Positions 47,283 through 56,355 of a stretch of DNA of 64,000 nucleotides are shown piece after piece. Positions within the stretch are counted from its first letter, which is position 1. Each line of letters opens with the position of its first letter. Origin of the DNA: an uncultured Paracoccaceae bacterium (GTDB lineage: Bacteria > Pseudomonadota > Alphaproteobacteria > Rhodobacterales > Rhodobacteraceae); NCBI GenBank assembly GCA_947496535.1, contig CANMDE010000003.1:434001-498000 (forward strand). Direction: 5' to 3'. The notes beneath the pieces are model-generated. The model was not told the origin of the DNA. It searched no databases and saw only the letters and a program-made list of their open reading frames with translations. The translations under genes were made by a program, and so were the position numbers.

Positions 47283-48233
47283 TTACCCTGACCAATCCAC
47301 CCATCGTCCATGAAAATCGGCGCGTCCCAGATCAAGCGTCAGATCGCCGGGCCATAGCCTCAGGGTCAGCGCGGCGCCGCGTTTGCCACCGTCGTTTTCC
47401 ATCGCAAACCACGCGAGCGGCGATTGCTCTGTGGCGCTGCGACCGGCCGCTTCGATCATCTTGGTTCCTTCCTCCTGCTTGGCTGCGGGGAAGTACTGCC
47501 ATGCTACGGTGCTGTAGATCAGATGGAGTTGCCCGGCCTGATGGGTGAGACGGGGCTCAAGCCAGTCGATGGCATCACCTTTATCGACCTTGGTTCGCGT
47601 CACCGCGATGGCTGCGCCCGTCAGCGCCAGTCGCTGGGGTTGGTCCGGCCAAAGGTAAGATTGCAAGCGTAAAGCATCCTTTGCTGGGTCCAAAGGAGTT
47701 AGATCGACGCCGGCCCGTTCGACTACCGTAGGGCGTGTCTCAGGCGGCAGCTGCCCGTTCCAATCCGGGGTTAGTACCAATGCCGGATCGGTGGCGCCGA
47801 ATTGTCGGCCACCCGTCTGCAAAGCGTATGCGTCCCAATGCAGGTTCAAGCCACCACTGGCACCCAATTCTGACATGCGGATCGGTAGTCCATAGCGGTG
47901 CGCCAGAACGTGACCGACTGGGATCAGCGTTACTGAGCGGCGCACCTCATTGGTTTGAGGGGGGCTGTCAATCCAATCGTCGATAAAGTCCGTTTCAGTC
48001 ATGAGGGTCGTGCTGACGGCCGACCATAGTGTTTCGTCATCGACCTCATTTGGTGGATAGACCGCCGCGAGGGCGACGTGTCCTTTAAGGCGTAGCGCGT
48101 GCAAAGCACTCGCTACTCGCAATGGGACCGACTGGGAGCGGGGGCTGATGTCGCCTTTCCAGGCAAAGATACGGGTCGTTATCGGGCAATCCGGCCAGTC
48201 TTTTGTCGCGCAGAGTCTCATCAACCGGCCCAT
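47283..48233 (-). CDS. DUF2332-family protein (probable longer N-terminus)
   Basis: A 316-residue protein of the DUF2332 family, of unknown function. Conserved blocks are VPLRVASALHALRLKGH, the PPQTNEVRRSV block, MSELGASGGLNLHWDAY and HLIYSTVAWQYFP, and the SAM-like GASGGLNL suggests a nucleotide-binding fold. Upstream of ATG 48233 the same frame continues with HISEAFAFQSEACRSLDSPF, which matches the family N-terminus, yet no ATG, GTG or TTG was found between the pth stop (48302) and it. Either translation starts at an unusual codon or the original start has been lost. Confidence 0.85.
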   Translation of the reverse strand: MGRLMRLCATKDWPDCPITTRIFAWKGDISPRSQSVPLRVASALHALRLKGHVALAAVYPPNEVDDETLWSAVSTTLMTETDFIDDWIDSPPQTNEVRRSVTLIPVGHVLAHRYGLPIRMSELGASGGLNLHWDAYALQTGGRQFGATDPALVLTPDWNGQLPPETRPTVVERAGVDLTPLDPAKDALRLQSYLWPDQPQRLALTGAAIAVTRTKVDKGDAIDWLEPRLTHQAGQLHLIYSTVAWQYFPAAKQEEGTKMIEAAGRSATEQSPLAWFAMENDGGKRGAALTLRLWPGDLTLDLGRADFHGRWVDWSG

Positions 48234-48301
48234 GAAGGGTGAATCCAGGCTGCGGCATGCCTCGGACTGAAAGGCAAATGCCTCTGATATGTGGTCAGGC
48301 G

Positions 48302-48976
48302 CTAGCGAAACCGGTCCACGAGTTTTTGCATTGCGGTGCGTGTGTCCTGTTCAGGCTCGACCATCGGTTGCGGCATCTTTTCTTTCGGCTTGGTCGTCGA
48401 TGAGCGGGGCGGGGCCACGCGCAAGGCAATAGCGTTCAGGAATTTACTGCCGTCGCCGTCAATCAGGTGGGCGATGCCATCACTGACACCGCGCAGCTCA
48501 TCTTGCAGCCATTCGGCATCGGCTTTGGGGAAATCCCGCAAGACATAGCCTGGCACCGCATCCTTGTGGCCGGGATGTCCCACGCCCATACGTACACGAT
48601 CATAGTCGGGGCCGATATGTCCGTGGATCGACCGTAACCCGTTATGGCCTGCATGGCCGCCTCCGGTTTTCAGGCGAACCTTTCCGGGGGCAAGGTCGAT
48701 TTCGTCATGAAATACGATCACATCTTCCGATGCGATTTTGAGGTATCTCATCGCCTCACCCACCGACTGGCCCGACAAATTCATGAATGTCTCGGGCTTA
48801 AGCAGCATTACCTTGGTTGAACCAAAACGACCTTCGGCGATCTGGCCCTGAAACTTGGAGCGCCAAGCACTAAACCCGCGGTCAGTCGCAATGCGGTCTA
48901 ATGCCATAAAGCCAATATTATGGCGGTTCTGCGCGTATTTCGCGCCGGGATTTCCGAGGCCTACAAGAAGTTTCAT
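48302..48976 (-). CDS. pth: peptidyl-tRNA hydrolase
   Basis: A 224-residue enzyme that recycles peptidyl-tRNA. Catalytic His is in YAQNRHNIGFMALD and the catalytic Asp in FHDEIDLAPG. Further hallmarks are LVGLGNPGAKY at the N-terminus and GGGHAGHNGLRSI. The polar C-terminal tail of about 35 residues (KPKEKMPQPMVEPE) is longer than in E. coli (194 residues) but normal for this group. rplY, its usual upstream neighbour, lies 2.4 kb away beyond a TadG-like gene. Confidence 0.95.
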   Translation of the reverse strand: MKLLVGLGNPGAKYAQNRHNIGFMALDRIATDRGFSAWRSKFQGQIAEGRFGSTKVMLLKPETFMNLSGQSVGEAMRYLKIASEDVIVFHDEIDLAPGKVRLKTGGGHAGHNGLRSIHGHIGPDYDRVRMGVGHPGHKDAVPGYVLRDFPKADAEWLQDELRGVSDGIAHLIDGDGSKFLNAIALRVAPPRSSTTKPKEKMPQPMVEPEQDTRTAMQKLVDRFR

Positions 48977-49116
48977 GGTTGCAGACTAACCTATGCCGCA
49001 GTGCAGCGCCAGCGGGTTTGATTGGGGCGTCTTGAAAGCGATATGCCGGAGCCAGGGCAACGTGAATGGTGATTTCGAAGCAGGTTTTTGGAATGATACA
49101 AAGCGTATCCAAAGAA

Positions 49117-49145
49117 AAATGCGCCAATCAAAGATTGGCGCATTT
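49117..49145 (-). terminator. terminator of the TadG-like gene
   Basis: Arms aaatgcgccaatc and gattggcgcattt pair perfectly over 13 bp with loop aaa. On the minus strand the stem is followed by tttctttgg, giving a modest T-run. It lies 32 bp after the TadG-like stop and before the pth start. Confidence 0.8.
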
Positions 49146-49176
49146 CCTGTCAGTTCATCAATATAGATATTGTCGA

Positions 49177-51057
49177 TCAGAAGGTTAGACGAAGATCTGT
49201 AATCTGTTCGGCGATTTCTTTAAATACGTCGGTTAGTCCAGAGCCGAATGCCTCGTAGTAGTATTGCCGACCCGCTTTGTCTGATGCGCATGTGGTCATA
49301 TCCTCTACGTCTTCGGCACCAGTATTGCTCTGATATTCAAAAGCGACCGTATACACTTCGATACCCTGATCTTTTGCGAGGGTGCAGATCGCCTCGAGAT
49401 TAGTACGGGAAACGGCCTTGGTTTGCACAGTCTTATGACCTGAAGCATTTCTCGCGATGGTTCCCAACCAGTCCTCGGGAGAGTTCATGTTAGCTGGAGT
49501 TGGATCAATAAGAAGTTCGACATCGTCGGGGTCACGGGGCCGAATCTGCGATGTGATTTGCCCGTCAGTCATCAAGACTATAATCTTGGTGGTTTCGTTG
49601 TCGTCATATGGTGCAGGACGGTTTGCTGCGAAATCTGCAGAAACGATTTCATTTTCGTTGTAGAGCTCTTGGAACGCAGGCTGCGCATCTGGATCGAGCG
49701 TTGCAAGCCCCCATTTCATCGCAATATCAGTACCGGTTCCGTCATACATTGTAAGACCGTCGATATAGGCTGTAGCTTCCTCTACTGTTTGCATAGCGTA
49801 TTTGATAGTTGTCTCGTCCTTGGGGCACCAACCCCAGTTACGTACAGCCGCAACAGCTTGATAATCTTCATAATTATATATCATGTAGTTCGATACGATG
49901 TCCTGACCAGATGCTGGCAATCCGGTTGATGTCCAGTCACCAACCCCATTAACTTCGATGCAGTGATGTGGCGGCCGGTAACGGACCTGCAAAACGCCGT
50001 CTTCGTCTGTGAGCAACAACCGGCCACTAATTGGATCACCGTTGTCATCCAAAAGGATATCGCTTGTTGTTGTTGTTGTTGTTGTTGTCCCGTCGTCCCC
50101 TACCACTTCTTCTTCCTCTTCATGGAGGAAAGTTTTAATGTCTCCGAGTTGCATTTGTCTTTCTGTACCGTCAGGCAGCGTCAACATTATGGGGTCGCCA
50201 TTGACGTCAGAAAGAAGTTCCAAGGCCACGTCTGGGTCATAGTCTTGGGTAAGTAACGAGATGTTCGGATTATCCATTATCGTGAGTACGGCTTTTTCTT
50301 CAGCGTCATCGCTCGACAACATTATTATAGCATCTGACGACCCTGGCAAAATAGCGTTGTAAGGTATATCAAAATAATCGCTGCCTTCGCCCTGTCCATT
50401 CACATGATCAAACATCACTTTGCCGGGATTTGTCTGTCCGCCAAAGGGGATGATATTTAGTGAAACCTGTCCATCATAGTCGGGATCAAGAACATCTTCC
50501 GCAAAGGCCTTTGCCGCATTCCTCAAGTCATAGATGCGACCGCCTGTATTAAGGGAGGTCCGCGTAATGTTACCGTTGGATCCACCTTGCCTCATCGACG
50601 CAGAAACGTCGATAACCAGAGAAATTTCAACTTTGCCGACACCCTCGGTCGCAGTAGCCGCTGCGACGGTGTCGAGGTCGGGTATGCCAATCCACCAAAG
50701 GTAGAAGGTATCAACGTCACTCTCAGCCAAAACAGTCACAGTGCGTGAGTTTCCGGTATCGGTAAACCCGGGCGTCGTGACTAGCTTGTCCGCAACACCG
50801 GCTTTTTCGAAGAAATCGATCACGATATCGTCGCCATCTACTTCTTGCGACAAAGATGCTGCTGCCAGTACAGAACGGTCAGCTACACCCTGCAGATATA
50901 TCCGATCAACTTCCCGCCGCATAAAGTCTACCGACATCCCACCGATGACGAGCATAGTTACAAGCAGAATTAAAGTCATTGATATGATCGCGCCACCTTC
51001 GTCGCGAACAAAAAGCCTGGCGTAATTATTGAGTTTCGACTTAATTAAATCTGGCAT
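49177..51057 (-). CDS. TadG-like pilus/envelope protein with VWA domain
   Basis: A 626-residue membrane-anchored protein. Residues about 22-44 form the TadE/TadG-type N-terminal helix (AIISMTLILLVTMLVIGG). A VWA domain follows with MIDAS DVSAS (D150, S152, S154) in VEISLVIDVSASM and later TKIIVLMTDGQ. A threonine run is encoded by a trinucleotide repeat (50068-50090). The C-terminus contains VYTVAFEYQSN and QYYYEAFGSGLTDVFKEIAEQ. TadG-type proteins assist Flp pilus or secretion systems; no other tad gene is in the window. AT-richer than its neighbours, suggesting transfer. Confidence 0.8.
   Translation of the reverse strand: MPDLIKSKLNNYARLFVRDEGGAIISMTLILLVTMLVIGGMSVDFMRREVDRIYLQGVADRSVLAAASLSQEVDGDDIVIDFFEKAGVADKLVTTPGFTDTGNSRTVTVLAESDVDTFYLWWIGIPDLDTVAAATATEGVGKVEISLVIDVSASMRQGGSNGNITRTSLNTGGRIYDLRNAAKAFAEDVLDPDYDGQVSLNIIPFGGQTNPGKVMFDHVNGQGEGSDYFDIPYNAILPGSSDAIIMLSSDDAEEKAVLTIMDNPNISLLTQDYDPDVALELLSDVNGDPIMLTLPDGTERQMQLGDIKTFLHEEEEEVVGDDGTTTTTTTTSDILLDDNGDPISGRLLLTDEDGVLQVRYRPPHHCIEVNGVGDWTSTGLPASGQDIVSNYMIYNYEDYQAVAAVRNWGWCPKDETTIKYAMQTVEEATAYIDGLTMYDGTGTDIAMKWGLATLDPDAQPAFQELYNENEIVSADFAANRPAPYDDNETTKIIVLMTDGQITSQIRPRDPDDVELLIDPTPANMNSPEDWLGTIARNASGHKTVQTKAVSRTNLEAICTLAKDQGIEVYTVAFEYQSNTGAEDVEDMTTCASDKAGRQYYYEAFGSGLTDVFKEIAEQITDLRLTF
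50067..50091. repeat. trinucleotide repeat (ttg/caa) inside TadG-like gene
   Basis: About seven ttg units in a row on the plus strand, read as Thr or related codons (aca) on the coding strand, encoding a run of Thr. Slippage in threes would vary the linker between domains without frame loss. Confidence 0.6.
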
Positions 51058-51282
51058 AGATATTACGTCTCTTTGACTAAAAACTTTTTGCAGGGGGCGA
51101 CCAGGTCAAGACAACCCGGCGAGTGTTAAGCAGCATAAAACAGAGCAGCGCACGGATACTCCTAAATCTCTGGAATATTAATATGACTGCCGCTTGTCAA
51201 CATTGAGGTAATAATGTGTCGCGGTGGCTATGGGCCGCACCAAACAAATGGGCATAAAATTAAAAGGTTTGTCATCTATTAT
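51058..51282. other. AT-rich leader of the TadG-like gene
   Basis: No gene is seen between the rplY terminator and the TadG-like start. AT-rich DNA here probably contains its promoter on the minus strand, but no certain -35/-10 pair was identified. Confidence 0.3.
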
Positions 51283-51314
51283 ATTGAAAGGCCTTAAAAT
51301 AAAGGCCTTTCAAT
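51283..51314. terminator. terminator downstream of rplY
   Basis: Arms attgaaaggcctt (51283-51295) and aaggcctttcaat (51302-51314) pair perfectly over 13 bp around aaaata. A T-rich run (ttttgttt) follows on the plus strand; on the minus strand, which carries rplY, the flank is A/T-rich. Confidence 0.7.
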
Positions 51315-51352
51315 TTTGTTTCCTGGGGTGCAACAATACCTAGTATTTGGGC

Positions 51353-52006
51353 TTATTCTTCAGCGGCCTCAGCTGCCACTTCTTCGCCTTCCGCCTCTTC
51401 GCCCTCGTCCTCGGCTTCGTCGTCGGCAAGCACTGCACGCGGAGCGGCAATGTTGGCAATAACGAAATCACGGTCGGTGATGACGGGCTTTGCACCTTCA
51501 GGCAGTTGGACATCGCTGATCGAGATCGTATCGCCCATCTGCGCTTCGGCCAGATCAACTGTGATGTGGTCCGGGATATCACCGGCAAGCACGTCCATTT
51601 CGACTTCGTTGCGGACAACTGTCAAAACGCCGCCTTTCTTCACGCCCGGGCATGTCTCTGCATTTGCAAATTCAACCGGAATGAAGATTTTTACGCGGCT
51701 TGTACGCTTGAGGCGCATCAGGTCGATATGTGTGGGCAGGTCTTTGACCACGTCGCGCTGCACACCGCGGCAGATCACACGTACATCTTCCTGACCCTCG
51801 ATCTTGAGGTTGAAGAGTGTGGACATGAACCGGCCTTTGCGCAGTTTTGTCAGCAGGTAATTAAACGGGATGCTTATTGCTTGTGGGTCTGCCCCACCGC
51901 CATAAACAATGCCAGGTACGTCGCCATCACGGCGAGCTTGGCGGGCGGCCCCCTTGCCTGTCCCCGCGCGTACCGTGGCGGTCAGATCAGGGATCTTGTC
52001 AGCCAT
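51353..52006 (-). CDS. rplY: 50S ribosomal protein L25/Ctc
   Basis: A 217-residue two-domain L25 (Ctc type) that binds 5S rRNA. The N-terminal domain contains [21 protein letters not shown] and the C-terminal domain contains the TL5-type [18 protein letters not shown]. An acidic tail of about 30 residues ([19 protein letters not shown]) is typical for the group. It is normally followed closely by pth. Confidence 0.95.
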   Translation of the reverse strand: MADKIPDLTATVRAGTGKGAARQARRDGDVPGIVYGGGADPQAISIPFNYLLTKLRKGRFMSTLFNLKIEGQEDVRVICRGVQRDVVKDLPTHIDLMRLKRTSRVKIFIPVEFANAETCPGVKKGGVLTVVRNEVEMDVLAGDIPDHITVDLAEAQMGDTISISDVQLPEGAKPVITDRDFVIANIAAPRAVLADDEAEDEGEEAEGEEVAAEAAEE

Positions 52007-52138
52007 AGTATATTCCTTCGATGTAGTGGCCCGCCTCCAAGGGTGTCCGAGCCAGATGAAGATTGCGCTATAGGCGGGATTCGGTCTTTTGAAAAGGGGG
52101 CATTCGCCAGTCAGGGCAGTTTACGTGACCGCGCGGCG

Positions 52139-52966
52139 CTAGCGAGCCACGAGCAGATCGCAAGGCGGATACCGGATCAGACCCGCTGTAAAACCGCCTA
52201 GCATATAGCGACCAATGTTCGACCGACCGTGCGCACCCATAACCAGCATATCAGGCTTTCCGGCATTCATCATCTGTACGAGCGCCGTCGATGGCCCCCC
52301 ATCAACGAATGTCGGCTCTGGCAAATCATCAGGCAAGACGGAGTTATCGCGCCATGCCGCAAATGCTTCCTGTGCTTCGTTACGATAGATAACGACGCCT
52401 TCGGCCGGTTCTCCGGGATTGACGAGACCCCGGTAGGGAACGTGAAATGCATGAAACAGGCGCTGCTTTCCTGAAGGCGCAATAGTACGCGATACGTTGA
52501 CGGCCTTGGCGCAGGCAGGCGACATATTGATGGCGCAGAGCAAATCGTTGTATTCATGAGCGGCTGGGTTCATCACCAGCAGGACCGGCGTTTTACTAAC
52601 TTTGATCAGTCGCTCCATCGTGGTTTCTTTTAGCAGATCAAGAAATTGACGCTCTCGATGCAAACCGACAACCAGCAGATCAGCCGCTACCTTTTCCGCG
52701 CGGGTGGCAATCTCGGCCACCGGATCACCGATTGTGATTCTGATGTCGATCTGATCAGTGCGCTTGGATTTTGCTGACGCGACGACGTCTTCCAATGTCT
52801 CTCTGGCCGTCGTAACGACAGCCTCGGCCAGATGCATCGGCATCGCGCTATCAACAATATGGAGGATTGTCAGCTTGGCCTCGGTTTCATCGATAAGAGC
52901 AATGGCACGTCGTGTCGCGCGATCTGACCTGACAGACAAATCACTGGCGACAAGAATGTGTTTCAC
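52139..52966 (-). CDS. tandem universal stress protein
   Basis: A 275-residue cytoplasmic protein with two UspA domains, about 1-145 and 150-275. The start is GTG 52966 because aggggacc precedes it; the longer frame overlaps the divergent promoter. The second domain has the ATP-binding G-x2-G-x9-G pattern (GAHGRSNIGRYMLGG), while the first lacks a clear one (GLHRERQFLDLLKETT). It is divergent from the MFS gene. It probably acts in stress resistance, but no partner is visible. Confidence 0.9.
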   Translation of the reverse strand: MKHILVASDLSVRSDRATRRAIALIDETEAKLTILHIVDSAMPMHLAEAVVTTARETLEDVVASAKSKRTDQIDIRITIGDPVAEIATRAEKVAADLLVVGLHRERQFLDLLKETTMERLIKVSKTPVLLVMNPAAHEYNDLLCAINMSPACAKAVNVSRTIAPSGKQRLFHAFHVPYRGLVNPGEPAEGVVIYRNEAQEAFAAWRDNSVLPDDLPEPTFVDGGPSTALVQMMNAGKPDMLVMGAHGRSNIGRYMLGGFTAGLIRYPPCDLLVAR

Positions 52967-53112
52967 GAAGGTCCCCTTTGACCGGGTCGTCACTAGCATT
53001 TGCTATTGGTGATTATGCCGCCTTGTGCGCCACTCAAGATGATCCAAATCAATTTTGCGGCGATGCAGCTTTGGCGCTTGATTTGGTGGCGAAACGCGGG
53101 CACGGCTTTGCG

Positions 53113-54282
53113 ATGAGTGTTCTGAACGCCTTGGTGTTGTCCCGCCGCCCGGCGACAGCGTTTGTTGTCATCGGGCTGTTTTGGGGCTGCTTTGCAGCCT
53201 ACGTGCCTGTGATCAAGGCGCAGCTTGGTGTGAATGACGCTGTCTTTGGCCTGTTGCTTCTTGGTTCGGCCACTGGGCTTGTGTCGTCGATGTGGCTTGC
53301 ACCGCGGGCGGATCGCCTTTTCGGGCGCCGGGGGATGCAATTTGGCGTCTTGCTTTTATCGCTGGCGTGGCTGTTGCCGGGGCAGATCACGACGCCGGTG
53401 ATTTTCGCGGTGGCGATGGGATTGGTCGGGCTGGCCTCTGGTCTTTTGGATGTGATCATGAATGCACGGGTCAGCGAGCTTGAAGCGACCCATAAGCGCC
53501 CGCTGATGAATGCCAATCATGCGATGTTCTCTTTGGCTTATGCCGTCGCGGCGCTCATGGTCGGTTTGACCCGATCTGCGGGCCTGCCGCCTTTCCCGGT
53601 TTTTGCAGGGCTGACGGCGTTTTGCTTTATGTTGATCCCATTTGTTCAGATGAATGTCAGCAAAGTGGATGCGGAGGACGGCTACACTGGAGGCTACCCA
53701 CTATGGCCCATTCTGCTTTGCGGAGCGATTGTTCTTGTTGCCTTCATGTCGGAGGCAACGGTCGAGGCGTGGTCAGCACTTCATGTTGAACGCACCTTGG
53801 GTGGAAATGCTGCCGAAGGGGCGCTTGGCCCTGCGATGTTAGGTTTAACCATGGCGGTTGGTCGGTTTTCCGGGCAGGTCGTGGCAGAGCGCTTGTCAGA
53901 GGTTAAAGTGGTTATCGTCGCCTCAATCTTTTCTGCTTTTGGTGCGATCATAGCGGCCATCGCACCCGGACCAATGGTGGCGTATCTGGGATTTGGCGTT
54001 CTTGGGCTTGGCGTTTCTGTCATCGGACCGATGGGTTTGGCGTTAGTAGGTAAGCTGGTTGCCCCGCATTTGCGGACAGAGGCAATCAGCCGCACAGCCG
54101 TTATCGGGTTCTCGGGGTTTTTCGTGGCTCCAGTTGCCATGGGATTCGCTTCAGAAACCTTTGGTTTGCGCATCGCCTTTGCTGGTGTGGCACTTTTACT
54201 AATCAGCGCCGTGCCCTTGGCGATCGCGGTCTCGCGCCAGCCCGTTGCGCCCAATCTGGCCGGGGGCATGAAACCGTCATAG
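53113..54282 (+). CDS. MFS transporter
   Basis: A 389-residue inner-membrane transporter with about 12 hydrophobic helices. ATG 53113 is preferred because the frame from 52978 adds 45 polar residues overlapping the Usp promoter. Loop 2-3 has the MFS pattern PRADRLFGRRG (G-x-x-x-D-R-x-G-R type). Substrate cannot be predicted. The small cytoplasmic loops and the YbjJ-like overall pattern suggest a sugar- or drug-type family. Confidence 0.85.
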   Translation: MSVLNALVLSRRPATAFVVIGLFWGCFAAYVPVIKAQLGVNDAVFGLLLLGSATGLVSSMWLAPRADRLFGRRGMQFGVLLLSLAWLLPGQITTPVIFAVAMGLVGLASGLLDVIMNARVSELEATHKRPLMNANHAMFSLAYAVAALMVGLTRSAGLPPFPVFAGLTAFCFMLIPFVQMNVSKVDAEDGYTGGYPLWPILLCGAIVLVAFMSEATVEAWSALHVERTLGGNAAEGALGPAMLGLTMAVGRFSGQVVAERLSEVKVVIVASIFSAFGAIIAAIAPGPMVAYLGFGVLGLGVSVIGPMGLALVGKLVAPHLRTEAISRTAVIGFSGFFVAPVAMGFASETFGLRIAFAGVALLLISAVPLAIAVSRQPVAPNLAGGMKPS

Positions 54283-54290
54283 AAAATGGA

Positions 54291-54983
54291 TCAAGCAGTC
54301 AATCCTTCGTGACGCCAGTCATTTTGTTCGGCCCACAACGCGCGTAAAGCGTCCGCTTGATCGGCAAAGCTTTCGTCCAACACAATACAATCATAGATGC
54401 GATCTGTGCGAAAATGCCTAAAGCCCGCGCGCAGCTCGCACCATGCTGCAACCATCTTGCATTCAACATGGTAAACCAGTGCCACCGGTCTGATCACCCG
54501 GCAGGTCGTGTTCCCGTGTCCATCCCTGTAAGTGAATTGTAGCTTGTGGGCGGTCCGGACAGCATATCGCAGTGCTGCACCCTGCACACATCCCTTTGCC
54601 GGATCATCAAACGGCGCACCCCAAGGGGAGACCTGCAACCAGTCAGCTGGACCGTGCAGCGCATCAATTTTCGCATGAATGCGGGCAGCGGCATGTTCCA
54701 GTGCGCTGTCTCCGGTTCGTGACAACATGGCAAGGCCCACGCGAAGTGCCTCTATCTCCTCGGTATCGAAATTAAGCGGTGGCAGATCATAACCACGGCG
54801 CATAACATAGCCGATGCCCGCGGCCCCTTCGATGGGCGTCTGCATGGCCTGAAGTGCTGCGATATCGCGGTAGATGGTGCGCGGCGAGACCTCAAGCTGC
54901 TCAGCAAGATCCTCGGCCCGTAGCGGATTATCCGCAGCGCGCAGAATCTGGATTATCTCAAAGAGCCGGTTAGATCGTTTCAT
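54291..54983 (-). CDS. YafY-type HTH/WYL-domain transcription regulator
   Basis: A 230-residue regulator. An HTH-11 winged helix at the N-terminus (RLFEIIQILRAADNPLRAED, then LAEQLEVSPRTIYRDIAALQ) is followed by a WYL ligand-binding domain from about residue 130. Members of this group usually repress neighbouring genes in response to a ligand. It is convergent with the MFS gene. Confidence 0.9.
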   Translation of the reverse strand: MKRSNRLFEIIQILRAADNPLRAEDLAEQLEVSPRTIYRDIAALQAMQTPIEGAAGIGYVMRRGYDLPPLNFDTEEIEALRVGLAMLSRTGDSALEHAAARIHAKIDALHGPADWLQVSPWGAPFDDPAKGCVQGAALRYAVRTAHKLQFTYRDGHGNTTCRVIRPVALVYHVECKMVAAWCELRAGFRHFRTDRIYDCIVLDESFADQADALRALWAEQNDWRHEGLTA

Positions 54984-55082
54984 CTCAGTACCATCGCAGA
55001 TGCTACTGACATTACCACAGGTGCTGCTGACAGCTGGATGTCAGGAGCGATGTGGTCGGATGGCACAAAGTGAGGATGCCAG

Positions 55083-55229
55083 ATGACCTATTATGAGCAC
55101 GCTGTGATGATGCATTACCAACTTGGACGATGGGGGCAGGAAGACCAAGCGTTCAAACACAGTAATTATAGGCTACGCCGTATCCGTTTGCGGGCCATCC
55201 GACAGCTAGCGTTTCTTTTCTGCAAATAG
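55083..55229 (+). CDS. possible 48-residue protein
   Basis: A short frame beginning ATG 55083 with gtgagg 7-8 bases before it. The product starts MTYYEHAVMMHYQLGRWGQE and is then Arg-rich (RLRRIRLRAIRQ). Its last 24 bases overlap the convergent glycosyltransferase-like gene. The good ribosome-binding site is the only support. Confidence 0.35.
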   Translation: MTYYEHAVMMHYQLGRWGQEDQAFKHSNYRLRRIRLRAIRQLAFLFCK

Positions 55230-56225
55230 AGTCGCCAAAACGGAAAGTGGCATACCTTTAAGGGCTACATTTCCCAGAAAGAGGACATTGAGGAACTTCG
55301 CGATTTTCATTCGTCGGGTCAGATAATCTGGACGTGACAACTGTTCCGAGTAGTGTTGTGCGATTTCGAAGTAAGGGCCCAGCTCATAGCATAGTTGCTG
55401 AAACTGGTCTTTGCGGGACTTTGGTTGTCCGGCAAAGGACCACGGTTGATACGGTCCTGCCATATGTACGATCACCGGCGATGGTCGAAAGAACGATTTG
55501 CAGCGATCAAGAAGGTGGTAGCCGTTTGCACCGGATTGGAAAATCTGGTCTGGCCCAGTCATCAGGAATTCGACAGGTGTGTCGCCACGGCTTGTGGATG
55601 ACAGCACCGCCCAGAGCGCCTGCTGATCGCCCAGAAAGGCCAGCGGGCGTTCTGATTTTGGTAGTTTCAGCGCTGTGACATAGGCGTCAGAAGTCACCAA
55701 CTCAGTCCATTTTTCCAAAATCGCCATGTGATTGCGCCGGATCAGTGTGAACCCCGAATTAGGTGCATAGGGCAGGGCCTCACCAAAGGTGAGACCATAT
55801 GCGTCGGTCCGCATGCGGCCCCCGCCGCGATCCACTCGGCGATAATCCTGACTGATGACAAACGCATCCGGCGAAAATGACCTCAGCCTCGCCGTTAAAT
55901 CACCCGAAACGACTATGTCGGTATCCAACCAAAGCGCGGCGGGATGATCCTCCAGCACTGTTTTGAATATCGCTGGTTTGACGCTGGTTCCACGCCCGAC
56001 CAGATCATCGCGCTGAAAGACAGAGATTTTGTCGTAGCTGGCGATATCATCAAGTTGAAAAGCGTGGGGCGTGAAAACGTGAAATGCCAACTCTGGCGCG
56101 AATTGCATCAGCGAATAAGCCAGCAGTCGCACCCCCGGCAGAGCGTCCACGCGATCTTCATAGACGGCTACGACTGGCAAGGTCGCTCCGACTGTTTCGT
56201 TGTTACAAACGGCTTCGCTGGGCAC
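55206..56225 (-). CDS. GT8-like glycosyltransferase
   Basis: A 339-residue protein with a glycosyltransferase family 8-like fold. ALWLDTDIVVSGDL provides the DxD motif (DTD) at about residue 100, followed by GFTLIRRNHMAI and LGDQQALWAVL, a D-Q pair seen in GT8-type enzymes. It has no signal peptide. GTG 56225 is the assumed start, without a clear ribosome-binding site. Its donor and acceptor are unknown, and like the 18067-18870 gene it stands alone. Confidence 0.7.
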   Translation of the reverse strand: MPSEAVCNNETVGATLPVVAVYEDRVDALPGVRLLAYSLMQFAPELAFHVFTPHAFQLDDIASYDKISVFQRDDLVGRGTSVKPAIFKTVLEDHPAALWLDTDIVVSGDLTARLRSFSPDAFVISQDYRRVDRGGGRMRTDAYGLTFGEALPYAPNSGFTLIRRNHMAILEKWTELVTSDAYVTALKLPKSERPLAFLGDQQALWAVLSSTSRGDTPVEFLMTGPDQIFQSGANGYHLLDRCKSFFRPSPVIVHMAGPYQPWSFAGQPKSRKDQFQQLCYELGPYFEIAQHYSEQLSRPDYLTRRMKIAKFLNVLFLGNVALKGMPLSVLATLFAEKKR

Positions 56226-56355
56226 TATCGAAAGTCACTTCTTTGGCCTTAACGCGCGTTCGCGTCTTAGGCGTCTAAAATATATTGATTACATTTTTGA
56301 TATTGCCGTCGCAGGCCGGAACGTCAACACATAGTGGCGCGCAGCAAGACAATAA

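Noticed and set aside
50067..50091. ttg repeat as a CRISPR or regulatory repeat
   Set aside because: It is a simple trinucleotide run inside a coding frame without spacers.
51347..52201. 284-codon open frame opposite rplY
   Set aside because: rplY is unambiguous; the opposite frame also runs into the Usp gene end and has no plausible start signal.
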